Shown: positions 18,420 through 28,008, counted from the stretch's first letter. The stretch: 64,000 nt of DNA from Micromonospora chokoriensis (GCF_900091505.1 NZ_LT607409.1:4092001-4156000), one strand, 5' to 3'. Translations and numbers: made by a program. The notes: generated by a model not told the origin, from the sequence alone.

Positions 18420-18539
18420 TTCGATCGCATCCGGGACGGCGAATACCTGCACTACCCCCTGCTGCCCTCGAACCACTCTGGCAGCACCTACAGCAACGAG
18501 GCATCGAACCTCGCCGCCTCGAACGCATCGCTACGCTAA
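18420..18539 (+). pseudogene. Short open fragment, possible C-terminal gene remnant
   Basis: Between a TAG at 18417 and a TAA at 18537 lies a 39-codon frame with protein-like composition (IRDGEYLHYPLLPSN, then Ser/Asn/Ala-rich) but no start codon. It may be the tail of a decayed gene. The family was not identified, and chance cannot be excluded. The rest of 18389-18740 shows nothing recognisable. Confidence 0.2.
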
Positions 18540-18741
18540 CGGATCGTGGTTTCTGGCCGAATCCGATCACCGGTAGCGGTGGCAGGACGGCCGGAAGAGC
18601 CCCGCGAAGCCGAGGCGACTGCCGATCGGGCTTCGAGAGGACTGGAGAGCGCCGTCCGACATGGATCAAACTGCGCACCGCGTTCGCGGGATCACGATCG
18701 ACTCGGACTCTTGACTCCGGCGAAACATGCGGCCACGATCT

Positions 18742-18779
18742 GACAACGTTGTCGCAGGCCCTCGTCTGACAACGTTGTC
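18742..18779 (+). promoter_or_regulatory. Double LacI-type operator upstream of the GH2 gene
   Basis: The perfect 12-bp palindrome GACAACGTTGTC occurs twice, at 18742-18753 and 18768-18779, 26 bp centre to centre. In both copies it is preceded by CT. The CG-centred palindrome is of the type bound by LacI-family repressors of sugar catabolism in actinobacteria. The second copy ends 15 bp before the ATG and just before the ribosome-binding site, so binding should block transcription or initiation. No LacI gene is in the window. Confidence 0.75.
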
Positions 18780-18794
18780 CCGTCTGGAGGCGCA

Positions 18795-21700
18795 ATGTCC
18801 GAGCAATCGCCCCTGTCGCGGCGTACCTTCCTCTCCGCCGGAGCCACGCTGCTGGCGTCGGTCGGGGTGGCCGCGGTCCTACCGGACGCCGTCGCGGCCG
18901 CCGCTCCGGCGACGCCGCCCGCCACCCCGCAGGCCACCGACCTCGCCCGGTACCGTCCGGTCGCGGTCTCCTCGACCGACTACGCGCCGACGCCCGCGAC
19001 CTTCGCGGTGGACGGCCTGCCGCAGGTCGGCGTCCGGGGGAGTGGGTGGCGGGCCGCCGGCAACGCCGATCCACAATGGATCTCCGTGGACCTGCAGGCG
19101 CCCTGCCGGGTCGAGGCGATCACCCTGGTCTTCGAGGCCACGCTCGCCGACGGGCCGTTCGACGGCAACTACACCGAGACCGACGGCGACGAGATTCTCT
19201 CCAGCGCCGCCACGTCGTACCGGATCGAGGTCTCCACCGACGGCCGGACCTGGACGTCGGTGTACGAGACGACCGAGGGTCAGGGCGGTGTGCAGGCGAT
19301 CAAGCTGCCCGCGCCGGTCACCGCCCGGTGGATCCGCATGACGGCCACGAAGCGTGCGAACAGCAACCCGGTGGGCCTCAACGGGTTCCAGGTCTACGGC
19401 GTACCCCTGGCCGGACGGCCGAAGGCCGAGGGCTGGACCAGTTGGGAGGACGGCAACACCGGCCCGGCTCCCGCGCTGAGTGTCGCCGCCGACGGCACCG
19501 TGCCGCTGGAGTCCGGCTGGTCGCTGACGATGGACGACTTCGCGGGCACCGCCGACGGCGCCGAACTCTCCCGAGCGGGCGTCGACGTCCGGTCCTGGCT
19601 GCCGGCGACGGTGCCCGGCACCGTGCTGGGCACCCTGGTCGAGCAGGGGCACCTGCCCGACCCGGTGTCCGGCTTCAACAACATGCGCATCCCCGAGGCG
19701 CTGTCCCGGCACACCTGGTGGTACCGGCGCACCCTGCGGTTGCCACGCGAGCTGGACACGTCGGCCGGTCGGCGGATCTGGCTGGAGTTCGACGGCATCA
19801 ACCACGAGGCGACCGCCTGGGTCAACGGCGTGCAGGTCGGCAGCGTCAAGCACCCCTTCGCGCGGGCGGCCTTCGACATCACCGACGCCCTCGCCGGTCA
19901 CCGCGGCGAGCACGTCCTCGCCGTCCGGGTCACCCCGATGCCACACCAGGGCACCCCCGGCGACAAGGGCCCCGACGGCCGTACCTTCCTCCAGTCGGCC
20001 CACCACTACCTCGACGCGCCGACCTACCTGGCGGTGTCCGGCTGGGACTGGATGCCCGCCGTCCGCGACCGGGTCACCGGCCTGTGGGACCACGTCCGGC
20101 TGCGCAGCACCGGCGCCGTGGTCGTCGGCGACCCGCACGTGCAGACCACGCTGCCGGACCTGCCCCGCACCGACACCGCCGAGGTCACCATCCGGGTGCC
20201 GGTCCGCAACGCGACGGCCACCGCCACCACCGTCACCGTCCGCGCCGAGTTCGACAGGGTACGCGTCGAGTCCACTGTCACCGTCCCCGCCGACGGCAGC
20301 ACCACCGTCACCTTCGCCCCGGAGCACCACCCCGCGTTGCGCCTGCGCAAGCCCCGGCTGTGGTGGCCCAACGGCTACGGCGACCCCCACCTGTACGACC
20401 TCACGCTCACCGCCACCGTCAAGCGCGCGGTCAGCGACCGGCGTGAGCTGCGCTTCGGTGTCCGACAGTTCGCCTACGACTGGCACCAGCCGATCGTGAT
20501 CTCGCCGCCCGGCAAGCCCGCCCTGGAGTTCGTCGACGGGGCGGCCACGCAGACCGTCACGTTCGACCGGCAGCACGCCCGACACGTCCGCATCCAGGCC
20601 GGCCAACGCGCGACCGGCTGGGGCATCTCGATGTTCGCGCTGTCGGTGGCCGACGGCACCGGGCCGGACCTCGCCCTGCGTCGCGACGCGACCGCCTCGT
20701 CCGCCGAGAACGACACCAACGTGGCCGCCAAGGCCGTCGACGGCGACGCGGCGACCCGCTGGGCCTCGAAGGCCGAGGACGACCAGTGGATCCAGGTCGA
20801 CCTCGGGTCGGCCGTCGACTTCGACCGGGTCACCATCGTCTGGGAGCAGGCGTACGCGCTGGACTACCGCGTCCAGGTCTCCGCCGACGGCGACGCCTGG
20901 ACCGACGTGAAGGCGGTCAGCAACGACACCCCGCTGGGCAGCCGCGCCGACCAGGTCGAGACGTTCCCCAGTCAGACCGCCCGGCACCTGCGCATCCAGA
21001 CCGGTGCGCGGGCCACCTCGTGGGGGGTGTCCATGTGGGCGCTCTCGGTGCGGCGGCAGGCCGAGCCGGACGTGGACCTGGCCCTGGGCAAGGCCGCCAG
21101 CGCCTCGTCGTCGGACGGCGATTCCAACGGCCCGGACCGGGCCGTCGACGGCAACCCCCGGACCCGCTGGTCGTCGAGGTTCGAGGACAACCAGTACATC
21201 CAGGTCGACCTCGGCGCACCGGTCACGTTCGACCAGGTCACCATCGTCTGGGAGCAGGCGTACGCCCGCGACTTCGTCATCCAGGTCTCAAACGACGGGC
21301 AGTCGTGGACCGACGTGAAGGCGGTCAGCAACAAGATCACCGAGCTGAAGATCAGTGTCAACGGTGTGCCGGTGTTCGCCCGGGGCGGCAACTGGGGCTG
21401 GGACGAGCTGTTGCGGCGGGTGCTGCCCGACCGGCTGGCCGACACCGTCGAGATGCACCGCGACATGAACTTCACGATGATCCGCAACTGGCTCGGCAGC
21501 AGCAACCGCGAGGAGCTGTACCGGGCCTGCGACGAGCAGGGCATCCTGGTCTGGAACGACTTCTGGCAGGCCGGCGGGTTCCTGCCCAACCCGCCGGGCT
21601 ACGTCGACATCGCCGCCGACACGATCCGGCGGTTCCGGCACCACCCGAGCATCGTGGTGTGGTGCGGCGCCAACGAGGGTGACCCGCCGCCGATCGTCGA

Positions 21701-22841
21701 CGCCGGCCTCAAGCAGGCCGTGAGCACCGAGCACCCGGAGATCCTCTACATCCCCAACTCCGCCAGCGGCATCGTGAGCGGGCGCGGGCCGTACCACTGG
21801 GTCGACCCGAGCACCTACACCGACGTGACGATGTACGAGGCCGACTCCTTCGGCTTCCACACCGAGATCGGCATGCCGGTCGTGTCGGTGACGGAGAGCA
21901 TGCGCAACCTCGTCGGCGACGCGAAGGAGTGGCCGATCAGCGAGGTGTGGAACTACCACGACTGGTCGACAGTCGGTAACCAGCGCGTCGGGACGTACCA
22001 GGCGGCCATCGACGCGCGGCTCGGTGAGTCCGTCTCGCTCGACGAGTTCGCCACCCGGGCGCAGTTCGTCAACTACGAGAGCCACCGCGCCATGTTCGAG
22101 GCGTGGAACGCCAACCTCTGGCAGGACGCCACAGGTCTGCTGTTGTGGATGTCGCACCCGGCGTGGCACAGCACGGTCTGGCAGACCTACGACTACGACC
22201 TCGACGTGAACGGCGCCTACTACGGGGCCCGCAAGGGCTGCGAGCCGCTGCACGTGCAGGCCGACCCGGGCACCTGGCAGGTCCGCGTGGTCAACCACAC
22301 CGCGACGGCGGTCACCGGTGTGACGGTCACCGCCCGGCGGTACGACCTGAGCGGCCGGTCGTTGGGTACGCCGCAGCGGCAGCGGGTGGACGTGGCGAGT
22401 TCGGCGACGACGGCGGTCTTCCCGCTCGCCGCGCCGGGCGGCGGCGGCCTGCACCTGGTCCGCCTGGAGCTGCGCGACAGCCGCGACCGGCTGCTCACCG
22501 AGAACACCTACTGGCGCTACGACAGGGCCGAGCAGATGCGGGCGCTCAACGACGTGCCGAACACCCGCCTGTCGACGTCGTCGGGCACCGTCCGTGTGGT
22601 GGACGGCCGGAACACCGTCACCACGACGGTCCGCAACCAGGGCCGTACGGTCGCCGCGTTGGTCCGGCTCGCCGTGCGCGACCAGCGTGGTGAGAGGGTT
22701 CTGCCGGCCCGCTTCGACGACAACTACTTCTGGCTCCTGCCGGGGGAGACCCGCGAGGTGCGGGTGTCCTGGCCCGCGCGGCCGGGCCTGGCCCGTCAGG
22801 TCCGGGTGACGGCGCAGGCGTACAACTCGGCGCCGGCCTGA
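18795..22841 (+). CDS. Secreted GH2 glycoside hydrolase with discoidin (F5/8C) domains, beta-mannosidase-like
   Basis: The 1348-residue enzyme starts with a Tat-like signal (SRRTFLSAGATLLASVG). Residues about 50-200 form an F5/8C carbohydrate-binding domain. A GH2 jelly-roll follows from about 215, then Ig-like domains, a TIM barrel (about 850-1150) and a C-terminal Ig-like tail. RGGNWGWDELLRRVLP, NWLGSSNREELYRACDEQG and WNDFWQAGG are typical of the exo-glucosaminidase/endo-mannosidase branch. The acid/base Glu sits in WCGANEGDPP and the probable nucleophile Glu in FHTEIGMP. Keeping Asn-Glu argues for a beta-mannosidase-type enzyme over an exo-beta-glucosaminidase. Residues about 574-848 are discoidin repeats inserted between the Ig-like domain and the barrel. 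Strong GGAGG precedes ATG 18795, and a double LacI-type operator precedes that. Confidence 0.87.
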   Translation: MSEQSPLSRRTFLSAGATLLASVGVAAVLPDAVAAAAPATPPATPQATDLARYRPVAVSSTDYAPTPATFAVDGLPQVGVRGSGWRAAGNADPQWISVDLQAPCRVEAITLVFEATLADGPFDGNYTETDGDEILSSAATSYRIEVSTDGRTWTSVYETTEGQGGVQAIKLPAPVTARWIRMTATKRANSNPVGLNGFQVYGVPLAGRPKAEGWTSWEDGNTGPAPALSVAADGTVPLESGWSLTMDDFAGTADGAELSRAGVDVRSWLPATVPGTVLGTLVEQGHLPDPVSGFNNMRIPEALSRHTWWYRRTLRLPRELDTSAGRRIWLEFDGINHEATAWVNGVQVGSVKHPFARAAFDITDALAGHRGEHVLAVRVTPMPHQGTPGDKGPDGRTFLQSAHHYLDAPTYLAVSGWDWMPAVRDRVTGLWDHVRLRSTGAVVVGDPHVQTTLPDLPRTDTAEVTIRVPVRNATATATTVTVRAEFDRVRVESTVTVPADGSTTVTFAPEHHPALRLRKPRLWWPNGYGDPHLYDLTLTATVKRAVSDRRELRFGVRQFAYDWHQPIVISPPGKPALEFVDGAATQTVTFDRQHARHVRIQAGQRATGWGISMFALSVADGTGPDLALRRDATASSAENDTNVAAKAVDGDAATRWASKAEDDQWIQVDLGSAVDFDRVTIVWEQAYALDYRVQVSADGDAWTDVKAVSNDTPLGSRADQVETFPSQTARHLRIQTGARATSWGVSMWALSVRRQAEPDVDLALGKAASASSSDGDSNGPDRAVDGNPRTRWSSRFEDNQYIQVDLGAPVTFDQVTIVWEQAYARDFVIQVSNDGQSWTDVKAVSNKITELKISVNGVPVFARGGNWGWDELLRRVLPDRLADTVEMHRDMNFTMIRNWLGSSNREELYRACDEQGILVWNDFWQAGGFLPNPPGYVDIAADTIRRFRHHPSIVVWCGANEGDPPPIVDAGLKQAVSTEHPEILYIPNSASGIVSGRGPYHWVDPSTYTDVTMYEADSFGFHTEIGMPVVSVTESMRNLVGDAKEWPISEVWNYHDWSTVGNQRVGTYQAAIDARLGESVSLDEFATRAQFVNYESHRAMFEAWNANLWQDATGLLLWMSHPAWHSTVWQTYDYDLDVNGAYYGARKGCEPLHVQADPGTWQVRVVNHTATAVTGVTVTARRYDLSGRSLGTPQRQRVDVASSATTAVFPLAAPGGGGLHLVRLELRDSRDRLLTENTYWRYDRAEQMRALNDVPNTRLSTSSGTVRVVDGRNTVTTTVRNQGRTVAALVRLAVRDQRGERVLPARFDDNYFWLLPGETREVRVSWPARPGLARQVRVTAQAYNSAPA

Positions 22842-22920
22842 GCGCCGGTAGCCTGCCATCTGGCCCAGCGGGACCTCACCCGGCTCGGCGTCCGGGCCGC
22901 AGACCCTGTGAGGTGTTGTC

Positions 22921-24711
22921 ATGACGTTCACCACCCGACCCACGTTGCAGGGCACCGTCGGCATGGTGTCCTCGACGCACTGGCTCGCCAGCCAGGCGGC
23001 GATGGGCATCCTCGAACGCGGCGGCAACGCCTTCGACGCGGCGGTCACCGCCGGGTTCGTCCTGCACGTGGTCGAGCCGCACCTGAACGGGCCGGGCGGC
23101 GAGGTTCCGGCCATCGTGGCCACCGCGCAGGATCCCCGGCCGACGGTGCTGTGCGGGCAGGGGCCGGCGCCGGCCGGGGCGACCATCGCGCACTTCCGTT
23201 CCCTCGGGATGGACCTCGTCCCGGGGGCCGGGCCGCTCGCGGCGGCCGTACCCGGTGCCGTGGACGCCTGGCTCCTGCTGCTGCGCGCGCACGGCACGCT
23301 CACCCTCGCCGAGGTGCTGGACCCGGCGATCGGCTACGCCGCCGCCGGTCACCCGCTGGTGGGCCGCGTCGGTGACACCGTCGCCGCCGTGCGGTCGTTG
23401 TTCGAGGACCACTGGCCCACGTCCGCCGCGCTCTGGCTGCGCGGCGGACGGCCACCGCGCGCCGGGGAGATGGTCACCAACCCGGCGTACGCGGACACCC
23501 TGCGCCGACTGGTGCGGGCGGGGCAGGCGGCCGGCGCGGACCGGGAGGCGCAGATCGAGGCCGCGCGACGGGCCTGGGGCACCGGTTTCGTCGCCGAGGC
23601 GATCGACGCGTTCAGCCGGCGGCCGTTCCAGGACTCCAGCGGCCGACCGCACGCCGGCCTGGTCACCGGGGACGACCTGGCCGCGTACTCGGCGACCTGG
23701 GAGCAGCCCGCCACCCTCGACTGGCACGGCTACTCGGTGGCGAAGACCGGGTTCTGGGGTCAGGGCCCGGTGCTGCTGCAGGCGCTGGCCACCCTCGACG
23801 CGCTCGACGAGCCCGCCGCGTTCGACCCGGACACCGCGACCGGTGTGCACGCCCAGATCGAGGCGCTCACACTCGCCTTCGCCGACCGGGAAGCCTGGTA
23901 CGGCGACGACGTGGACGTGCCCGCCACGGCGCTGCTGTCCCGGGAGTACGCGCGGGAGCGGGCGGCCCTGGTCGGTGACCGCGCGTCGGCGCGGTTGCGG
24001 CCGGGACGTCCCGACGGGGCACAGCCTCGCCTGCCGGCCCACGTCCGATCCGGCGTCGTTGGGCGGGCCGCCCCGACGGACCCGACGACGGGGGAGCCGA
24101 CGGTGCGGCCGGACGGGGTGACCCGTGGCGACACCTGTCACGTCGACGTGGTCGACAGGTGGGGCAACATGATCTCCGCTACCCCGAGCGGTGGCTGGTT
24201 GCAGAGCTCGCCGACGATCCCGGAACTCGGCTTCCCGCTGGGCAGCAGGTTGCAGATGTTCTGGCTGGAGGAGGGCCTCGCGTCGTCGTTGGCGCCGGGG
24301 CGCCGACCGCGTACGACGTTGAGCCCGACGATGGTGCACCGCGACGGGGAGCCGGTGCTGGCGTGCGGGACACCCGGTGGCGACCAGCAGGACCAGTGGC
24401 AGTTGCCGTTCCTGCTTCGGCACCTCGTCGGCGGTCGGACCCTCCAGGAGGCGATCGACGCCCCGGCCTGGCACACGCTCGGCCTGCCCGGGTCATTCTA
24501 CCCACGGGACTCCGAGCCCGGTGTCCTAGTGGTGGAGGACCGCTACGACGACAGCGTGCTGGCGGCCCTGCGCGCGTACGGGCACGAGGTGCGGGTGGTC
24601 GACGGGTGGAGCCTCGGTCGGCTCTGCGCCGTGACCCGTGACCCGGCGACGGGTGTGCTCGCCGCCGGTGCGAACCCCCGAGGGATGCAGGGCTACGCGT
24701 GCGGCCGTTAG
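22921..24711 (+). CDS. Gamma-glutamyltransferase family protein
   Basis: A 596-residue Ntn-hydrolase of the gamma-glutamyltranspeptidase family. The large-subunit part has GGNAFDAAVTAGFVLHVVEPHLNGPGG (residues about 36-62). The predicted self-cleavage and nucleophile residue is Thr405 in GDTCHVDVVD, where the family usually has TTH. The small subunit contains RPRTTLSPT and the GTPGGD oxyanion region. There is no signal peptide, so it probably acts in the cytoplasm, as in the YwrD-like branch. It would transfer or hydrolyse gamma-glutamyl or related amide groups; the substrate is unknown. It lies 79 bp after the GH2 gene. Confidence 0.87.
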   Translation: MTFTTRPTLQGTVGMVSSTHWLASQAAMGILERGGNAFDAAVTAGFVLHVVEPHLNGPGGEVPAIVATAQDPRPTVLCGQGPAPAGATIAHFRSLGMDLVPGAGPLAAAVPGAVDAWLLLLRAHGTLTLAEVLDPAIGYAAAGHPLVGRVGDTVAAVRSLFEDHWPTSAALWLRGGRPPRAGEMVTNPAYADTLRRLVRAGQAAGADREAQIEAARRAWGTGFVAEAIDAFSRRPFQDSSGRPHAGLVTGDDLAAYSATWEQPATLDWHGYSVAKTGFWGQGPVLLQALATLDALDEPAAFDPDTATGVHAQIEALTLAFADREAWYGDDVDVPATALLSREYARERAALVGDRASARLRPGRPDGAQPRLPAHVRSGVVGRAAPTDPTTGEPTVRPDGVTRGDTCHVDVVDRWGNMISATPSGGWLQSSPTIPELGFPLGSRLQMFWLEEGLASSLAPGRRPRTTLSPTMVHRDGEPVLACGTPGGDQQDQWQLPFLLRHLVGGRTLQEAIDAPAWHTLGLPGSFYPRDSEPGVLVVEDRYDDSVLAALRAYGHEVRVVDGWSLGRLCAVTRDPATGVLAAGANPRGMQGYACGR

Positions 24712-24720
24712 GCCGGGGCG

Positions 24721-25347
24721 TCAGACGCCGCGCGCGAACAGGGCGAGGCGTACCCGGTTCGGGCTGTCCGTCTTGGTCATCAGACTGGTGATGTGGGTCT
24801 TGACCGTGGTGACACCGATGTGGAGCCGATCGCCGATCTCGGTGTTGGACAGGCCCTCGGCGACCAGGTTCAGCACGTCCTGTTCGCGGGCGGTCAACCC
24901 CTGCACCGGTCGTGGCGTCTCCGGGCGGGCGTGCACGGCGCGTTGCACGAGGCGTCGGAGCACCTCGGCGCTGAACGGGCTGTCACCGGCGGCGGCCCGG
25001 CGGATGCCGTCCAGCAACTCGGTCGGGGGCGCGTCCTTGAGCAGAAACCCGCAGGCGCCGGCGGTGAGGGCGGGATAGAGGTGGTCGTCGTCGCCGAACG
25101 TGGTCAACACCAGGATGCGGGTGGTGGGGCGTTCGGCGAGGATCCGGCTGGTCGCGGTGATCCCGTCGACGCCGGGCATGCGCAGGTCCATGACCACGAC
25201 GTCGGGGAGCAGCCGCGCGGCGAGCGTGATCGCCTCGCGGCCGTTGTCGGCCTCCCCGACGACCTCGATGTCGGGTTGGGCGTCGCAGAGCATCCGCAGC
25301 CCGGCCCGGATGAGGTGCTGGTCGTCGACCAGCAGCACCCGGATCAC
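24721..25347 (-). CDS. NarL/LuxR-type response regulator
   Basis: A 208-residue regulator. The receiver has DD (residues 8-9), the phospho-acceptor in VVVMDLRMPGVDG (Asp about 54) and Lys in FLLKDAP (about 104). The C-terminal LuxR helix-turn-helix contains LTAREQDVLNLVAEGLSNTEIGDRL and TVKTHITSLMTK. It overlaps the kinase gene upstream by 4 bp, a typical cognate pair. It ends a five-gene minus-strand run (28507 to 24721), whose membrane proteins may be part of the same stress response. Confidence 0.92.
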   Translation of the reverse strand: MIRVLLVDDQHLIRAGLRMLCDAQPDIEVVGEADNGREAITLAARLLPDVVVMDLRMPGVDGITATSRILAERPTTRILVLTTFGDDDHLYPALTAGACGFLLKDAPPTELLDGIRRAAAGDSPFSAEVLRRLVQRAVHARPETPRPVQGLTAREQDVLNLVAEGLSNTEIGDRLHIGVTTVKTHITSLMTKTDSPNRVRLALFARGV

Positions 25348-26627
25348 GCCGGCTCCGGGGTGCGCGATCCCGCCGGGGCCGCATGGTCACCGGGCATCGA
25401 CCCGCCCGGGGCCTCCCGCTCGGCGGGCAGGGGCGCGGCCGGGCGACGGTCCGACGCGGCGACCACCGCCGGGAGGACGGTGCGCACCCGCCAGCCGGTG
25501 CCGGTCGGGCCCGCCTCCAACCGGCCGCCGAGGACCTCGACGCGCTCGCGCATGCCGGTGATGCCGTGACCGCCGCCGGCCGGTAGACCCGCCGGGATCC
25601 CACCGTGCCCGGTGTCGGTGACCTCCCAGTGCACCGCGTCGTCGTGGACGGCGACGACGAGCCGCGCCACCGCTGAGGTTCCGGCGTGTTTGGCCACGTT
25701 GGTCAGTGCCTCCTGGGTCAGCCGCAGCACGGCCATGCCGCGTACCGCGTCGAGGGAACCGATCGCCGGATCCAGGTCGGCCTCCACTGTGACACCGGCC
25801 TGGCGTGCCCGGTCGACAGCGGCGCCGATCGCCGCCGGCAGCGCGGAGGGCTCGATCGCGGTCAGCGCCGCGTCACCGCGTACCCCGTCGGGGTCGCGCA
25901 GCACCGCGACCAGCCGGCGCAGCTCCGCCAGGGCCGCCGTGCCGGTGCCGTGCACGTCGTCGAACACCTCGCCCGCCCGGGGGTCCAGGTCGGTGAGCAC
26001 GTGCCGGGCCACGCCGACGCGCAGCACCATCGACGCCACGTGGTGCGCGACGACGTCGTGCAGCTCGCGGGCGATGGTGGCGCGTTCGTCGGCGCGTGCC
26101 GCCCGGCTCTCCGACTCACGCTGGCGTTGCTCGGCGGCGGCCTGCTCCACGGCCTGCCGGGCGAGTTCCCGGTTGGTGCGGATGACCAGGCCGAGCAGGA
26201 CCGGCACGCCGACCTCCACGGCGAGCCCGACGACCCCGGAGGCGAACCGGCGTGGCGGGTCGCCGATCGAGTCGGTCAGGTCGACCACCACCAGCAGCGC
26301 GGTGCCCAGCCAGATGGCCCGGGGGCCGCGCGCCCGCATGGTCGTCTCCAGCAACGCCCAACTGGCGCCGACCTGGTTGATCGTGAAGTCGTCGACCAGC
26401 TGGATCGCGACCGCCAGCAGAGCGGCCTGCGCCACCAGGTTGACCGCCGGTCGGCGGTGCGCCGCCAGCGCCACCGCGAACGCCGGCACCGCGAGGACCC
26501 ACTGTGCCGTCGTGGGGGTGCTGGTGGAGTGCGGAACGACGAGCAGGTAGCACAACCCGGTGAGGTCGAGCAGCACCATCCGCACGAGTGTGTCCCGCAG
26601 GTCGAACAGCCGCCCCAGCCAGCTCAC
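25344..26627 (-). CDS. NarL-system sensor histidine kinase
   Basis: The 427-residue kinase has about five N-terminal membrane segments (residues about 15-165), a coiled linker rich in Gln/Glu/Arg (about 170-195), a HisKA_3 dimerisation domain with the phospho-acceptor in ARELHDVVAHHVASMV (about 203-218) and HATPase with LTQEALTNVAKHA and HGITGMRERVEVLGG. GTG 26627 starts 5 bp after the stop of the ABA4-like gene; the open frame further upstream is antisense shadow. It overlaps its response regulator by 4 bp. The stimulus is unknown; envelope sensing is typical of this layout. Confidence 0.9.
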   Translation of the reverse strand: MSWLGRLFDLRDTLVRMVLLDLTGLCYLLVVPHSTSTPTTAQWVLAVPAFAVALAAHRRPAVNLVAQAALLAVAIQLVDDFTINQVGASWALLETTMRARGPRAIWLGTALLVVVDLTDSIGDPPRRFASGVVGLAVEVGVPVLLGLVIRTNRELARQAVEQAAAEQRQRESESRAARADERATIARELHDVVAHHVASMVLRVGVARHVLTDLDPRAGEVFDDVHGTGTAALAELRRLVAVLRDPDGVRGDAALTAIEPSALPAAIGAAVDRARQAGVTVEADLDPAIGSLDAVRGMAVLRLTQEALTNVAKHAGTSAVARLVVAVHDDAVHWEVTDTGHGGIPAGLPAGGGHGITGMRERVEVLGGRLEAGPTGTGWRVRTVLPAVVAASDRRPAAPLPAEREAPGGSMPGDHAAPAGSRTPEPA

Positions 26628-26632
26628 GACGG

Positions 26633-27085
26633 TCAGCCTAGGCGCTGCGGGCCGGTGGCGGCGGTCGCCGGCCGCCGCCACCCGGTCCGGACCGCGAGGT
26701 ACGCGGCCAGGCCGAGCGGTCCGAGCAGGATGGTCAGCACCAGCACCGGAGCCATGACCAGCGCCGGCACCCCCCGTTCGCGGCTGTCCAACCACGCCCA
26801 CCGCCCGACGAACAGATCGAACGCGATCATGTGCGCCCAGCCCGCCGCCGCGCCGTCGGAGGTGCCGAGCAGGTCCCGCACCCCGGCCAGCGTCGGCGAG
26901 GCCACGGCCGGCAGCACCTCGCCGAACGCCGGCAGCACCAGCAGCGCGTAGATCACCACGACCGGCAGCACGATCAGCGGGGAGGCGATGATCCGCGCGG
27001 TCCAGGACCACCGCGGCAGCAGGATCATCAGCGCCCAGAACGGCGCGGCCACCGCGAACGTCAGGGAGAACAGCGTCGCGGTCAT
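26633..27085 (-). CDS. ABA4-like (DUF4281) membrane protein
   Basis: This 150-residue protein has four hydrophobic segments (about 4-24, 32-56, 80-97, 107-130) and the family signature AHMIAFDLFVGRWAWLDSRERG. The family is named after plant ABA4, needed for neoxanthin synthesis; its bacterial role is not established. The gene overlaps the upstream membrane-protein gene by 4 bp and lies 5 bp before the sensor kinase, so all are probably co-transcribed. Confidence 0.85.
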   Translation of the reverse strand: MTATLFSLTFAVAAPFWALMILLPRWSWTARIIASPLIVLPVVVIYALLVLPAFGEVLPAVASPTLAGVRDLLGTSDGAAAGWAHMIAFDLFVGRWAWLDSRERGVPALVMAPVLVLTILLGPLGLAAYLAVRTGWRRPATAATGPQRLG

Positions 27086-28008
27086 GCCGCCAGCGCCAGG
27101 TCCGGTCGGCGGCGGCGCGCCAGCACGAGCCCGGCGGCGGTCGCGGTCGTGACCACCAGGGCCGCGACCGCCGTGAGGGTGACGGCGTCCGGCCGCAGCA
27201 GCGGCTGCCCGCGCAGCGCCTGCCAGGTCAACAACACGGTGAGTACGCCGTACGCCGCGCCCGCGACGACCAGGAGCCGGACGCGGGTGCGCTCGTCGAG
27301 TCGGGTGGCGAACCGGCTCAGCAGGATCGCCAGGATGGGCAGCGCCTGGAGGGCGTGCAGCCCGACGAAGTGCCCGATCCGCAGGTCACCGCCCGTGGTG
27401 CTCCAGCCGACAACCGGCAGGCCCGCCCCGCCGTCGACCACACCGACGCTGTGCGCCCCGGAGATCCCGTCGATCCCCGGCTCCTGCATGGGCAGCACCA
27501 TCGGTATCGCCGCGAGCATGCCCAGCAGCGACAGGCCGAGACCCCACCCGACGGCCGTCGCGGCGGCCCGGTCCGGGATCCGCCGGATCAGCAGCACGAT
27601 GCCGATCAGGAGGTGCGCGAGGAACAGCACCATGATCGCCGCGCCCATCGCCGCGAACAGCGCGGTGTTCAGCGCGGAGGTGTCGTTGAAGTGGCTGGTC
27701 TGCCCGCGTACCACCTGGACGACGATCAGCACCATCTCGATTACCGCCATCGCGACGACGACTGTCGCTGCCCACTCGGCGGTCCGGCTGCGCCGGGGCA
27801 ACAGGGTGAGCATCCAGGCGAGCGTCGCGCCGTACAGCACGAAGGACACCGCGAACTTGAACGGCTTGAGCCAGATCGGAGCCCCGGTGAGGACGCGCTG
27901 GTCGACGAGGATGCCGACCGCGCAGACGACGGCGAGCACCGCCATCGCGGACACGAAGACCATCAGTGGGCGGTGCCAGCGTGCCGCCCGGCGCAGATCG
28001 ATTGTCAT
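27082..28008 (-). CDS. Polytopic membrane protein of unknown function
   Basis: A 308-residue protein with about eight hydrophobic segments. Recognisable stretches are GAPIWLKPFKFAVSF (about residues 41-55) and, near the middle, GHFVGLHALQALPILA. This resembles a conserved family of actinobacterial integral membrane proteins seen beside ABA4-like genes, but I cannot assign a function. ATG 28008 gives a sensible basic N-terminus (MTIDLRRAARWHRP). It heads the overlapping gene run with the ABA4-like protein and the NarL-type two-component system. Confidence 0.75.
   Translation of the reverse strand: MTIDLRRAARWHRPLMVFVSAMAVLAVVCAVGILVDQRVLTGAPIWLKPFKFAVSFVLYGATLAWMLTLLPRRSRTAEWAATVVVAMAVIEMVLIVVQVVRGQTSHFNDTSALNTALFAAMGAAIMVLFLAHLLIGIVLLIRRIPDRAAATAVGWGLGLSLLGMLAAIPMVLPMQEPGIDGISGAHSVGVVDGGAGLPVVGWSTTGGDLRIGHFVGLHALQALPILAILLSRFATRLDERTRVRLLVVAGAAYGVLTVLLTWQALRGQPLLRPDAVTLTAVAALVVTTATAAGLVLARRRRPDLALAA

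Noticed and set aside
18481..18530. Possible tRNA-like sequence (GGCATCGAACCTCGCC)
   Set aside because: It cannot be folded into a complete cloverleaf with acceptor and anticodon arms.
18795..22841. Annotating the GH2 enzyme as exo-beta-D-glucosaminidase
   Set aside because: Residues around the acid/base are GANEG, as in mannosidase-type GH2 enzymes, not the Asp-type motif of characterised exo-glucosaminidases.
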